NCBI RefSeq assembly: GCF_048269565.1
Contig: NZ_JBLXIK010000001.1
Coordinates: forward strand, 1-64,000
Direction: 5' to 3'
Length of the DNA stretch: 64,000 nucleotides
DNA from: Maricaulis sp048269565
GTDB lineage: Bacteria; Pseudomonadota; Alphaproteobacteria; Caulobacterales; Maricaulaceae
Shown here: piece by piece, positions 41,678 to 50,205 of the stretch
How the letters are laid out: every line of letters begins with the position of its first letter
How positions within the stretch are numbered: position 1 is the first letter of the stretch
Made by a program: the position numbers and the translations under genes
Notes under the pieces: generated by a model
What the model was told of the DNA's origin: nothing
What the model saw: only the letters and a program-made list of their open reading frames with translations
Databases searched by the model: none

Positions 41678-42702
41678 CGTTGTGGCAGTCGTAGCGGCAG
41701 CACCCCCGCCATCACCCCGTTCAGAATTTCCTGCACGGCATCCGTCATCGCATGCCCGTTGACCGGCGCCATGTGCAGGCCCGCGTGCGGACAGGCCGCC
41801 GCCAGCCGGATCGCGCCGCGCGGCGGGCAGACCATGTCGTAGCGGCTGTGCAGGATCTGCATCGGCACAGCGGCCAGCTTCGAGGCGTTGGCGATCAGCT
41901 GGTCGGGCTCGAGAAAGCAGCCATTGCGGAAATAATGCGCCTCGATCAGCGAATGTGCGGCGACGAAGTCCGGCCCGCGCTCGGCGAGGCCTTCGCGCGT
42001 GGCCTCGGCACATTGATCGATCCAGGAGAGGCGGTCCTCGTATTCAGTCCAGCGATACAGGGTGGATTGGCGCAGTTCGGCGAGACTTGCCCCCGGGTCC
42101 GTCAGCCGGTTCAGCGCCGTGAGCCCGTCAGCCAGCTCGCGCTGCATGTCCTCGAAACACCAGTCCATGATCGCGCGCGGGCTGGCGCGGTATCGCTCGG
42201 GCACCGGGGCGATGAAATCGGCGAAGGCTTCCGGGAAGAAGCGCGGCGCGCCGGCCTCGCTGTGCCACCAGTCGAGATTGTCCGGCGTCGCCAGGAAGAT
42301 CGCCTCGACCACCAGCGTGCTGACCCGCTCAGGGAAAGCCTGCGCATAGGCCAGCGCCAGGGTCGATCCCCAGGAGGGCCCGAACACGACCCAGCGCTCG
42401 ATCCCCAGATGCGTGCGCAGCGCCTCGATATCGCCGATCAGATCGGCGGTGGTATTGGCTTCAAGCGACAGGTGCGGCGTCGAGCGGCCACAGCCGCGCT
42501 GGTCCATCAGGGTGATGTTGATGCGGGCCGGATCGAACATTTGCTGAAAGCGCGGCGAACAGCCCGATCCCGGACCGCCATGCAGCACCAGCAGCGGGAT
42601 GCCGTCCGCGCGGCCGCATTGCTCCCAATAGAGCTCATGTCCGGCACTGACGGGCAGGCGGCCCGTCCGGTGCGGTTCGATGGGCGGGAAGAGAGGGCTC
42701 AT
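41674..42702 (-). CDS. pip: proline iminopeptidase
   Basis: The 342-residue alpha/beta hydrolase (peptidase S33) removes N-terminal proline from peptides. Visible motifs: HGGPGSGCSPRFQQ (oxyanion hole), DQRGCGRS, the nucleophile FGPSWGSTLALAY, the acid in HSRYDMVCPP and the catalytic His in VNGHAMTD. It has no signal peptide and is cytoplasmic. I chose the ATG at 42700-42702, because CGGA lies 7 nt upstream; further starts at 42708 and 42717 are possible. It complements the secreted peptidases elsewhere in the window. Confidence 0.95.
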   Translation of the reverse strand: MSPLFPPIEPHRTGRLPVSAGHELYWEQCGRADGIPLLVLHGGPGSGCSPRFQQMFDPARINITLMDQRGCGRSTPHLSLEANTTADLIGDIEALRTHLGIERWVVFGPSWGSTLALAYAQAFPERVSTLVVEAIFLATPDNLDWWHSEAGAPRFFPEAFADFIAPVPERYRASPRAIMDWCFEDMQRELADGLTALNRLTDPGASLAELRQSTLYRWTEYEDRLSWIDQCAEATREGLAERGPDFVAAHSLIEAHYFRNGCFLEPDQLIANASKLAAVPMQILHSRYDMVCPPRGAIRLAAACPHAGLHMAPVNGHAMTDAVQEILNGVMAGVLPLRLPQR

Positions 42703-42765
42703 GGGCATCCGCAGCAATTGATCCGGGGCGAGCCTAGCGCGGGCGCCGGGCCGGCGATAGCACGC

Positions 42766-43233
42766 TCAGCGCACCGGGCTTGCCAGCAAGGGTTCGACAT
42801 CGCGGCTGGCCGCTTCGAGGCTGGAATAGGAATGCCCGTCGCGGTCATGCCGCACCGGTCCGCGGCGGCCATTGAGGGCGGCGCTCGCCGTCCAGCCACA
42901 CACAGTGCCATCGCCGGCAGATATCGGCCGGGCCGCGACCTCCTGCATCAACACGCCGGGCCCTTCGGCGATCGGGCTGAAGACAGGTTTCAGCGCCTGG
43001 GCCCGCAGCCCCGCCTCGACGCGGGCACGCGCTGCCGCGAGATCAAGCGGACAGGCCGTGCGGGCGTGCAGGTCTTCGGTCAGATTGACGATGGAATACA
43101 GCAGCTCGGTTTCGGGCTGCGCGGCGGGCAGGAGGCCTTTTTCACGCAGTTCGGGCGCGAATCCGGTGAGGCCGGCGCCAAGCCCGGCGGTCAGGAGGAG
43201 CGCTGTGAGCGCACGTCGCCAATCAGATTTCAT
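42766..43233 (-). CDS. hypothetical secreted or membrane-anchored protein
   Basis: The 155-residue protein begins MKSDWRRALTALLLTAGLGAGLTGF, a likely signal peptide or anchor. The rest is a small domain with two Cys (TACPLDL and TVCGWTA) that could form a disulfide. It ends with a charged tail, RHDRDGHSYSSLEAASRDVEPLL. No family is recognised. It lies 63 bp upstream of pip on the same strand and may be cotranscribed. AGGA precedes the chosen ATG. Confidence 0.6.
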   Translation of the reverse strand: MKSDWRRALTALLLTAGLGAGLTGFAPELREKGLLPAAQPETELLYSIVNLTEDLHARTACPLDLAAARARVEAGLRAQALKPVFSPIAEGPGVLMQEVAARPISAGDGTVCGWTASAALNGRRGPVRHDRDGHSYSSLEAASRDVEPLLASPVR

Positions 43234-43523
43234 CTCATCCTGTCCCGGTCGCAATCAGGTCGGCAGCCATTTTCGGGCGCTGCCGCCAGTCTCGGTCCCC
43301 CATCGGGCCATCCGGCGCCCCGGCGCCGGAATGGTGCCCCACTAGCACGGTTCCGCATTGCCTTTCACCGGGAAATTGCTCCCGAAGACCCGTTGCAGCA
43401 CGCGCATGGTGGTGCACACCGGGCGGGTATTGTGACGATGATGCTGTCCTTGCCGCGGGCACCAGCTGGAAAATTGGCAATCTTTGCTAAAATATGCCAT
43501 GATGCCCGCCAATGGAGGGCCCG

Positions 43524-43772
43524 ATGGCGACGATGAATGTCTCACTGCCTGATGCCATGAAAGCGTGGGTTGAAGCCCAGCGTGCCGAGGGCCGCTACAG
43601 CAATGCCAGCGATTATGTTCGCGACCTGATTCGGCAGGACCAGGACCGTCGCAGCAAGATCGCGAATATGCAGGCGCTGGTCACCGAGGCGCTCGAGAGC
43701 GGCGTTGGTGAGCGTTCGATGGCAGAAATACGTGACGCTGCACAGGCCCGGCTCACCGGTGCCGACGAGTAA
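43524..43772 (+). CDS. parD: ParD-family antitoxin, second copy (partner toxin deleted)
   Basis: The 82-residue ribbon-helix-helix protein (MATMNVSLPDAMKAWVEAQRAEGRYSNASDYVRDLIRQDQ) is a full-length ParD. GGAGG lies 5-6 nt before the ATG. The toxin gene that should follow begins eight bases after its stop but carries an internal deletion, so this antitoxin is now an orphan. It is similar to, but clearly distinct from, the ParD at 24.6 kb. Confidence 0.92.
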   Translation: MATMNVSLPDAMKAWVEAQRAEGRYSNASDYVRDLIRQDQDRRSKIANMQALVTEALESGVGERSMAEIRDAAQARLTGADE

Positions 43773-43780
43773 GCCCGGCA

Positions 43781-43951
43781 ATGGGTTTCAAACTCACCCG
43801 GGCCGCGCGCGAGCGCGTGGAGATCGCTCCGCCGGTGCGGTGCCATCCGCACGGGAGCCATCTCATCATCTATGTGATCGATGCCGACGACGATGTCCTG
43901 GTTCTGCGTATCCGGCATGCCCACGAGAACTGGGCTGGTGATCCCGGATGA
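43781..43951 (+). pseudogene. parE: internally deleted ParE toxin
   Basis: A 56-residue in-frame ORF joins a normal ParE N-terminus (MGFKLTRAARERVE) directly to a normal ParE C-terminus (IAPPVRCHPHGSHLIIYVIDADDDVLVLRIRH). Full ParE proteins are about 95 residues, so about 40 residues of the core, including the long helical hairpin, are missing. The ends and frame are intact, which points to a clean in-frame deletion rather than decay. The product is unlikely to poison gyrase but could still be translated. Confidence 0.85.
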
Positions 43952-44020
43952 TCCGGATCGGCAAGGCCGATGCCGCGCCGCCTGCTGCGTTGAAGCCTCG
44001 ATCATCGGAATAGGGAAAAA

Positions 44021-44095
44021 TGGTGCCGCCACACAGATTTGAACTGTGGACCTCGTCATTACCAATGACGCGCTCTACCCCTGAGCTATGGCGGC
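44021..44095 (-). tRNA. tRNA-Thr (GGT)
   Basis: On the minus strand the acceptor GCCGCCA pairs with TGGCGGC, the anticodon loop is TTGGTAA with anticodon GGT, the T-loop is TTCAAAT, and CCA is encoded at 44023-44021. Confidence 0.95.
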
Positions 44096-44188
44096 GCCGG
44101 GTCGCTAAAGTCGCGACGCGAAGCCGGGCGTATAATACATGGTCGCGCTCCCGCCAAGTGCGTCTTGACGTGAGGAGCTGCGTTCGAC

Positions 44189-44425
44189 ATGACCAATGAC
44201 ATGACAAAGACACCGCCCTCGCCGCGCAAGGCCGCCGCCGCCAGCGATCCCGACAGCCGTGAAGCCCGCCTGGCTGCGGCCCTGCGCAGCAATCTGCGCC
44301 GCCGCAAGGCCGACCGCGCTGCGCCATCTGACGCCGGCGATCAGCCCGACGCGGACGCAGGCGAGGGCGCCACTGCACAAGCTTCTGCAATCCCTGCCAC
44401 GAAAAATCCCCGGGATGGGTCATAA
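44189..44425 (+). CDS. small basic hypothetical protein upstream of murA
   Basis: The 78-residue protein has a conserved-looking core, EARLAAALRSNLRRRKADR, flanked by low-complexity Ser/Asp/Ala tails. Small proteins with an ALRxNLxRRKAQ core are commonly encoded just before murA in alphaproteobacteria, which supports the call. No membrane segment is present. Function is unknown. An in-frame second ATG (MTKTPP) is possible. Confidence 0.65.
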   Translation: MTNDMTKTPPSPRKAAAASDPDSREARLAAALRSNLRRRKADRAAPSDAGDQPDADAGEGATAQASAIPATKNPRDGS

Positions 44426-44477
44426 TCCCGCCGGGTTCGAACCGCTGCATGTGTGTTCATCGGATTGAGGAGTGACA

Positions 44478-45743
44478 ATGGACCGGATCATCATCCAGGG
44501 CGGCGCGCGGCTTGAGGGCCGTATTCCGATCAGCGGCGCCAAGAATTCGGCGCTCAAACTGATGGCCGCCGCATTGCTGACCGATGAGCCGGTGACCCTG
44601 ACCAATATGCCGCGCCTCGCTGATTCGCGCTTCATGGGCCATTTGCTGGCCCGGCTTGGTGTGTCGGTCGAGGAGGGCAGCGGTGCCGAGCTGCACCTGC
44701 ATGCCGGCGTGATCGCCGATACCTTCGCGCCCTATGACCTGGTGCGCAAGATGCGCGCGACCTTCAACGTGCTCGGCCCGCTGGTGGCGCGCGAAGGTCA
44801 CGCCCGCGTCTCGCTGCCCGGCGGCTGCGCCATTGGCGCCCGCCCGGTCGATCTGCATCTCAGGGCGCTCGAGGCGCTGGGGGCCAAAATCGAGGTCTCC
44901 GAAGGCTATGTCGATGCCAGCGCCCCGGCCGGCGGCCTGGTCGGCGGCGAGATCGATCTGCCCTTCGCCTCGGTCGGCGCCACCGAACACGCCATGCTGG
45001 CCGCCGCCCTGGCGCGCGGCGAGAGCGTGATCGAGAATGCGGCGCGCGAACCGGAAATCGCCGATCTCGCCGAGATGCTGACCGCAATGGGCGCCCGGGT
45101 CGAAGGCGCCGGCACCAGCACGATTCGCATCCAGGGTGAGCGCCGGCTCAAGGGCGTGCGCCATCATGTCGTCGGCGACCGGATCGAGACGGCCACCTAT
45201 GCCCTCGCGGTTGCGGCGACCGGCGGTGACTGCATTCTCGACGGCGCCAACTGGGCCCACAACAAGGCGCTCTGGCGCGCCATGGCCGATGCCGGCGTCA
45301 CCGTCGAACCGGCCGATCAGGGCGTGCGCGTTGCGCGCAACGGCACCCGCCTGACCGCCGTCGATATCGAGACCCAGCCCTATCCCGGCTTCCCGACCGA
45401 TGCGCAGGCGCAATTCATGGCGCTGATGACGCTGGCCGAAGGTACGTCGGTGATCCGCGAGACGATTTTCGAGAACCGTTTCATGCACGCGCCGGAACTG
45501 ACCCGGCTCGGCGCCGATATCAGCGTTCATGGCAGCGAGGCCGTGGTACGCGGCGTGCCGCTCTTGCGCGGGGCGCCGGTGATGGCGACGGATCTGCGCG
45601 CTTCGGTCTCACTGGTCATCGCCGGGCTTGCCGCCGAGGGTGAAACCGTGGTCAACCGGGTCTACCATCTCGATCGTGGCTTCGAGCGACTGGAAGCGAA
45701 ACTGTCCGGCTGCGGTGCCCGCATCGAACGCCGGGCCGACTGA
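44478..45743 (+). CDS. murA: UDP-N-acetylglucosamine 1-carboxyvinyltransferase
   Basis: The 421-residue enzyme performs the first committed step of peptidoglycan synthesis, adding enolpyruvate to UDP-GlcNAc. Motifs include GGARLEGRIPISGAKNSAL, RKMRATFNVLGPLVAR and the loop LPGGCAIGARPVDLHL with the active-site Cys that fosfomycin alkylates, so sensitivity to that drug is expected. The ATG at 44478 follows GAGGAG by five bases; an in-frame GTG at 44472 is less likely. It starts a conserved operon that runs to yacG. Confidence 0.97.
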   Translation: MDRIIIQGGARLEGRIPISGAKNSALKLMAAALLTDEPVTLTNMPRLADSRFMGHLLARLGVSVEEGSGAELHLHAGVIADTFAPYDLVRKMRATFNVLGPLVAREGHARVSLPGGCAIGARPVDLHLRALEALGAKIEVSEGYVDASAPAGGLVGGEIDLPFASVGATEHAMLAAALARGESVIENAAREPEIADLAEMLTAMGARVEGAGTSTIRIQGERRLKGVRHHVVGDRIETATYALAVAATGGDCILDGANWAHNKALWRAMADAGVTVEPADQGVRVARNGTRLTAVDIETQPYPGFPTDAQAQFMALMTLAEGTSVIRETIFENRFMHAPELTRLGADISVHGSEAVVRGVPLLRGAPVMATDLRASVSLVIAGLAAEGETVVNRVYHLDRGFERLEAKLSGCGARIERRAD

Positions 45744-45755
45744 CGGAGACTTGAC

Positions 45756-46196
45756 GTGAAGCGCGCTATTGCCCCGCTGCGCCTGACGGCGCTGGACGCC
45801 GCCGACCTCGAAGCGATCTCGGCTGCCCTGCAGGACGCGGTGGCCCAGCTCGGTGATTTCGAATTCTCCCGGCAGCAGCGCAATTTCACCATTGCCTTCA
45901 ACCGCTTTCGCTGGGAGGCCGGTGGCCGCAAGCAGCGCGTGCGCTGTGGTGTGCAATTTGGCAATGTTGTCGCGGCACGATCCAGCAATCTCCGCCAGGG
46001 CGCGGAGGAGGCGGTGGTCAATCTGCTCTCGATCGGGTTTGAACCGGGCGAGGCGCCATCGGGTGTGGTGGTGCTGGTCTTCTCCGGCGGCGGCGAGCTG
46101 CGGCTCGAGGTCGAGTGCCTCGAAGTCGCGATGGTTGATATCAGCGCACCCTGGCCGGCGACGCGCCGGCCCGAACACGGGATGGACGAGACATGA
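45756..46196 (+). CDS. DUF2948-family protein
   Basis: The 146-residue protein matches DUF2948, an alphaproteobacterial family always near murA (PLRLTALDAADLEAISAALQDAV, FNRFRWE, LNLLSIGFEP-like segment). Function is unknown. It starts 12 bp after murA and overlaps the UPF0262 gene by four bases. In many relatives hisD lies at exactly this junction, but it is absent here. Confidence 0.9.
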   Translation: MKRAIAPLRLTALDAADLEAISAALQDAVAQLGDFEFSRQQRNFTIAFNRFRWEAGGRKQRVRCGVQFGNVVAARSSNLRQGAEEAVVNLLSIGFEPGEAPSGVVVLVFSGGGELRLEVECLEVAMVDISAPWPATRRPEHGMDET

Positions 46197-46696
46197 GCGG
46201 CGCATCGGATCAGCCTGACAGGATCGTCCGGATCGATCTCGACATGGCCAGTATCGGCCCGACCGACGTCAATGCCGATCACGAACGCCGGGTCGCGATC
46301 GCCGATCTGCTCGAGGGCAACAGCTTTCGCCCCGTCAGCGAGGCCGTCGGCGAGACCAGCGGGCCCTATGCGCTGCGTCTGGCAATCGAGCATGACCGGC
46401 TGCTGTTCGATGTCCGGCTGGAGGATGATACGCCGGTGCGCGCCTTCGTGTTCGCGCTGGGGCCGCTGCGCCGGATCGTCAAAGACTATTTCATGATCTG
46501 CGAAAGCTATTACGAGGCCGTGCGCGATGCGCCCCTGGCCCAGATCGAGGCGATCGATATGGGACGCCGCGGCGTCCATAATGAGGGCTCGACCCTGTTG
46601 CGTGAACGCCTGTCCGGCAAGATCGAGGTCGATTTCGACACGGCGCGCCGCCTCTTCACCCTGATCTGTGCCCTGCATCGGCGGGCCGCCTCGTGA
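46193..46696 (+). CDS. UPF0262-family protein
   Basis: The 167-residue protein matches UPF0262 (RIVRIDLDMASIGPTDVNADHERRVAIADLLEGNSF; RRIVKDYFMICESYYEA; FDTARRLFTLICALH). It is conserved in alphaproteobacteria with no known role. Both ends overlap its neighbours by four bases, so it is translationally coupled within the murA-infA operon. Confidence 0.92.
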   Translation: MSGASDQPDRIVRIDLDMASIGPTDVNADHERRVAIADLLEGNSFRPVSEAVGETSGPYALRLAIEHDRLLFDVRLEDDTPVRAFVFALGPLRRIVKDYFMICESYYEAVRDAPLAQIEAIDMGRRGVHNEGSTLLRERLSGKIEVDFDTARRLFTLICALHRRAAS

Positions 46697-47127
46697 GCGT
46701 ACCGTCGGTCCTGTTCGTGTGTGGTCGCAATGCGATCCGCTCGCCGATGGCGGCTGCGCTCTGGCGCCGGCATTTCGGCAAGGCGGCACAGGCGCGCTCC
46801 TGCGGTGTGATCCCGGCGGCCTTCGCCGATGGTTTCATGGTCGCGGTGATGGCCGAGCTCGGTTGCGATCTGGAAAACATTTCGCCGATGGCCCTGAGCG
46901 GCGTCACTGATCCGCCCGCCGCCCTGGTCGTCTCGCTCTCGACCGCCGCCGACCGGCTGGCCCGGCAATACGCCGCCGACAAGTCGGCCGAGTTCCAGGC
47001 CTGGCCGATTGCCGATCCAAGCGAGACCCCGGGCAGCCGTGAGCAGCGCCTCGCCGCCTACCGGCAAACGCGCGATGCCATCAATGCCCGCATCGCCAGC
47101 TGGGACCTGCCGCCTAAAAGCGCCTGA
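46693..47127 (+). CDS. low-molecular-weight phosphatase / arsenate reductase-like protein
   Basis: The 144-residue protein carries the P-loop CGRNAIRSPMAAAL (C-x5-R) of low-molecular-weight protein tyrosine phosphatases near residues 10-23 and an acidic DPSETPGS loop near the C-terminus. The family also includes arsenate reductases. The context between UPF0262 and infA is constant in alphaproteobacteria and suggests a housekeeping rather than arsenic role. It overlaps the preceding gene by four bases. Confidence 0.88.
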   Translation: MSVPSVLFVCGRNAIRSPMAAALWRRHFGKAAQARSCGVIPAAFADGFMVAVMAELGCDLENISPMALSGVTDPPAALVVSLSTAADRLARQYAADKSAEFQAWPIADPSETPGSREQRLAAYRQTRDAINARIASWDLPPKSA

Positions 47128-47131
47128 AGCC

Positions 47132-47199
47132 TCGACTTTGTGGGGCAGGCGGGACTATAACGCGCGCCGGGGCGCCATCAGCCCTGGAGTCGGGCTGAT
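47132..47199 (+). promoter_or_regulatory. infA promoter and leader hairpin
   Basis: A sigma70-like pair, TCGACT (47132-47137) and TATAAC (47156-47161), has an 18-bp spacer. It is followed by a perfect 8-bp hairpin, ATCAGCCC/GGGCTGAT (about 47177-47199), in the leader. infA therefore probably has its own promoter inside the operon. Confidence 0.55.
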
Positions 47200-47242
47200 C
47201 TGCACATCTCTGTGTCCCGCATTTACGAGTATGAGGAGCCGC

Positions 47243-47461
47243 ATGGCTAAAGAAGAATTATTGGAGTTTCCCGGCGAAGTGACGGAATTGCTTCCGAACG
47301 CGACCTTCCGGGTGAAACTCGAAAACGACCACGAAATCATTGCCCACACTGCGGGCAAGATGCGCAAGAATCGTATCCGCGTTCTCGCCGGCGACAAGGT
47401 GCTGGTCGAAATGACGCCCTATGATCTGACCAAGGGCCGGATCACCTATCGCTTCAAATAA
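47243..47461 (+). CDS. infA: translation initiation factor IF-1
   Basis: A 72-residue OB-fold protein, exactly the usual IF-1 length, starting MAKEELLEFPGEVTELLPN and ending DLTKGRITYRFK. It binds the A site of the 30S subunit during initiation. GAGGAG lies six bases before the ATG; the longer in-frame ORF from 47009 is not real. A likely internal promoter lies about 85 bp upstream. Confidence 0.98.
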   Translation: MAKEELLEFPGEVTELLPNATFRVKLENDHEIIAHTAGKMRKNRIRVLAGDKVLVEMTPYDLTKGRITYRFK

Positions 47462-47478
47462 GATCGCAAGCGGCGTGG

Positions 47479-48108
47479 ATGCGCGAGATGGATGCCCGCA
47501 TGGCTGAGCCCCGCCCACGCCTGATCCTGGCCAGCGCCTCACCGCGCCGCCTCGATTTGCTGGCCAGTGCCGGACTTGTGCCGGACGCGGTCGAGCCCAC
47601 CGATATTGACGAGAGCGAGATCCCCGGAGAGCTGCCTGGCCCTCTGGCGCGCCGTCTTGCGCTGGAAAAGGCCGCCGCCCATCCCGATGGCGATGCCTTT
47701 GTCCTCGCCGCCGACACCGTGGTCGGCGTCGGCCGCCGCATCCTGCCCAAGGCCGAGACCGAGGCCCAGGCGCGTGCCTGTCTCGCCTTGCTCTCGGGGC
47801 GCAATCACCGCGTCTATACCGGCATCGCCCTGCGCACGCCCGACGGCGAGCTGACGGCGAAACTGGTCGAGACGAAGGTCAAGTTCAAACGCCTGAGCGC
47901 GCCTGAGCTGGAGAGCTATATCGCCAGCGGCGAATGGCGCGGCAAGGCCGGCGGCTATGGCATCCAGGGCCGGGCCGGCGCCTATGTCATCTCGCTGATC
48001 GGCTCCTATACCGGCGTTGTCGGCCTGCCGATCCACGAGACCGTCAATCTGTTGGCCGGGCGGGGCTATCCCGTCCTCGATGTCCAGAACGAAACGAAGA
48101 CGCCATGA
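47479..48108 (+). CDS. maf: Maf-family nucleoside triphosphate pyrophosphatase
   Basis: The roughly 200-residue protein has the Maf signature LILASASPRRLDLLASAGL, the AADTVV motif and the conserved GKAGGYGIQGRAG and PIHETVNLL segments. It hydrolyses non-canonical or modified nucleotides to monophosphates (house-cleaning). Starts at 47479, 47488 and 47500 are all in frame, and only the last fits the family N-terminus tightly. Its stop overlaps the RNase E/G start by four bases. Confidence 0.93.
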   Translation: MREMDARMAEPRPRLILASASPRRLDLLASAGLVPDAVEPTDIDESEIPGELPGPLARRLALEKAAAHPDGDAFVLAADTVVGVGRRILPKAETEAQARACLALLSGRNHRVYTGIALRTPDGELTAKLVETKVKFKRLSAPELESYIASGEWRGKAGGYGIQGRAGAYVISLIGSYTGVVGLPIHETVNLLAGRGYPVLDVQNETKTP

Positions 48109-49175
48109 TCCGCCAGATCCTGATTGAAGAGAATATCGGCGAGACCCGCGCCGCCGTCGCCGAGAATGGCCGTATCGTTGAACTGCATCTCGACCGCTGG
48201 TCGGAAATGCGCCAGCGCGCCGTCGAGGGCGAGCTCTATCGTGGCCGCGTGCGCCGCGTCGAACCGGCGCTCAATGCCGCCTTCATCGATCTCGGTGTCG
48301 GCGAGGAGGGCTTCATGCCCTTCGGCAAGGCCGGCCGGCCCAAGGGCCTGCATGTGGGCGCCGCCATCGGCGTGCGCGTCTCGCGTGAGGCCTTCGCCGA
48401 CAAGGGCCCGACGCTCAACCTGGTCGAGGCCGGGCCCGGCGATGCGCCGGAATGCCTCGAACCGGCGCCGATCCTGGCCCAGCGCCTGGCACAGACCTTC
48501 TCCGGCGCCGACGTCGTCTGGGCCGACGAGACCGATTACGATCTCGAGGAAGCCTTCGAACTGGCGTTGGACCCCGTCGCCCCGATTCCCGGCGGCGGCT
48601 CGCTCTGTATCGAGCAGACCCGCGCCATGGTCACCATTGATGTCGATGCCGAGGGCCGCAAGGGCACCGGCTCGCCGCTGCAGCTGGCCCAGGCGCTCAA
48701 TCTCTCCGCCGCCAAGGAATCGGCCCGCCAGATCCGTCTGCGCGGCCTCGGCGGCATCACCGCGATCGATTTCGTCCACATGCGCGGCCAGCCCGAGCGC
48801 AAGGCGGTCGAACAGGCGCTGCGTCAGGCGTTCCGCAATGACCGCGCCAAGGTCGATGTCGCGCCGCTGTCGCAATTCTGCGTCGGCGAGCTGGCACGTC
48901 AGCGCCGTGGCCGCACCCTGGCGGAAATCCAGCTGGACGCGAGCGGAGCCCCAAGCGTTGAAACCTGCGCCCTGGCTGCCCTGAGGCGTCTGGAAGGCGA
49001 GGCCCGCGCCCAGCGCTCGCGCCGGCTCACCCTGCAGGTCTCCAGCGAGGTTCATGCCTGGCTCGAGGCCGACACAATCGGCTGGCAGGCGGCGCTGGCC
49101 GAACGCATTGGCGGCCGTTTCACGCTGGCGCTGAATGCCGAATTCGGCCGCGAGGACTGCGGAGTGAAATCCTGA
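48105..49175 (+). CDS. ribonuclease E/G family protein
   Basis: The 356-residue protein has an N-terminal S1-like part (RGRVRRVEPALNAAFIDLGVGEEGFMPF) and an RNase E/G catalytic domain. The two metal-binding aspartates are seen in AMVTIDVDAEG and GGITAIDFVHM. It is shorter than E. coli RNase G (489 residues) and lacks the CPxC zinc-link that joins RNase E/G dimers. Short family members of this kind are usual between maf and yacG in alphaproteobacteria. It overlaps both neighbours (ATGA with maf, TGATG with yacG). Confidence 0.9.
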   Translation: MIRQILIEENIGETRAAVAENGRIVELHLDRWSEMRQRAVEGELYRGRVRRVEPALNAAFIDLGVGEEGFMPFGKAGRPKGLHVGAAIGVRVSREAFADKGPTLNLVEAGPGDAPECLEPAPILAQRLAQTFSGADVVWADETDYDLEEAFELALDPVAPIPGGGSLCIEQTRAMVTIDVDAEGRKGTGSPLQLAQALNLSAAKESARQIRLRGLGGITAIDFVHMRGQPERKAVEQALRQAFRNDRAKVDVAPLSQFCVGELARQRRGRTLAEIQLDASGAPSVETCALAALRRLEGEARAQRSRRLTLQVSSEVHAWLEADTIGWQAALAERIGGRFTLALNAEFGREDCGVKS

Positions 49176-49357
49176 TGCCCAAACCCGTCACCTGCCCGAT
49201 GTGCAAGAATCCCCCGGTCGAGGCCTTCAAGCCCTTCTGCTCGAAACGCTGCGCCGACCTCGATCTCGGCAAGTGGTTCACCGGCGCCTATGCGATCCCC
49301 GGCGAGCCGGTCGACCAGGCCGAGGAAACCCCGCCGGGCCAGCCCGACAACGAATAG
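49175..49357 (+). CDS. yacG: DNA gyrase inhibitor YacG
   Basis: A 60-residue zinc protein with CPMC near residues 8-11 and CSKRC near 22-26, followed by the family block DLGKWFTGAYAIPGEP. YacG binds GyrB and restrains gyrase in E. coli. It shares one base with the stop of the RNase E/G gene and ends the murA-yacG operon, with tRNA-Phe 115 bp downstream. Confidence 0.95.
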   Translation: MPKPVTCPMCKNPPVEAFKPFCSKRCADLDLGKWFTGAYAIPGEPVDQAEETPPGQPDNE

Positions 49358-49472
49358 CGACGCCTCACTGCAATAATCTGCGATCCAGCGCGCTGCATCG
49401 TGGACACGGGCCAGCGCGCCCCTTATAAACCGCGCTCTCGCCAGCGGCCCAAAGCCGCCGCGCGAACCCGGT

Positions 49473-49548
49473 GCCCGGGTAGCTCAGTTGGTAGAGCAGC
49501 GGATTGAAAATCCGCGTGTCGGTGGTTCGAATCCGCCCCCGGGCACCA
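49473..49548 (+). tRNA. tRNA-Phe (GAA)
   Basis: A 76-nt cloverleaf with encoded CCA. The acceptor GCCCGGG pairs with CCCGGGC, the anticodon loop is TTGAAAA with anticodon GAA, and the T-loop is TTCGAAT. Confidence 0.97.
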
Positions 49549-49711
49549 TTTTTAGCTTCATGGCCCGCTTGGATCAAAGTTGAACGTATTCCCACCGCCC
49601 ATGACTAGCCCACACCCTGCTAGTCCAAGTGAGTGCCTAGATGGGGCAGGCGTCGAGATCGGCTGATTGACGTTTGGCTCCGTCTCTCTATTGCCATTCC
49701 ACGGACGTTGT

Positions 49712-50203
49712 TTAGCTCACCGCGTATATCGCGATGCAGCATGCTGCCACGAAAGTGGCGAGTGCGACCCCGATACTGAATTGGAACATGGAGATTAAAA
49801 GGCGTTTCCGCTTTGCATACTCAGCCTTTCCATTCTTGTGCTCCACTACCGCCTCACCCGCGACCGCGTAACGAACGCCGGAGAGACAAGCGCGGGCGAG
49901 GGCGCCGGAAATGATGCCCAGCAGAAATAGGATTGCCGGGACGGGCGTTACTCTGTCTGGCGCGATTTCCAGAATGCTGGCCATTGTCGTAACAGAGAGC
50001 GCAAGACCGGCCCCGTTTCCGAGTGTGGCCCACCCAGCCAAGCGTTCGATGCCATCAAATGCAGCGCTGAGCGCCCCATCCGCAGCTCTGAGTAACTCCC
50101 CCGACATGAAATCTCCAATCCTGGCGCCATGCACCCATACCTCCCAGCGAGCATTCCATAGAGTCGGTTGTGGTTCAAAGGAGGTGTGATCGTCGCCGGG
50201 CAT
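49712..50203 (-). CDS. hypothetical membrane protein, atypical composition
   Basis: The 163-residue protein starts MPGDDHTSFEPQPTLWNARWEVWVHGARIGDF. It has two hydrophobic helices (VPAILFLLGIISGALARACL near the middle and ISMFQFSIGVALATFVAACCIAIYAV at the C-terminus) and a basic loop between them. The region is visibly less GC-rich than its neighbours, which suggests acquisition. The dispersed palindromic repeat at 50206-50349 abuts the start codon and supplies an AGGG ribosome-binding site. Another ATG (MSGELL, 50107) is possible. No family is recognised. Confidence 0.6.
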   Translation of the reverse strand: MPGDDHTSFEPQPTLWNARWEVWVHGARIGDFMSGELLRAADGALSAAFDGIERLAGWATLGNGAGLALSVTTMASILEIAPDRVTPVPAILFLLGIISGALARACLSGVRYAVAGEAVVEHKNGKAEYAKRKRLLISMFQFSIGVALATFVAACCIAIYAVS

Positions 50204-50205
50204 AT

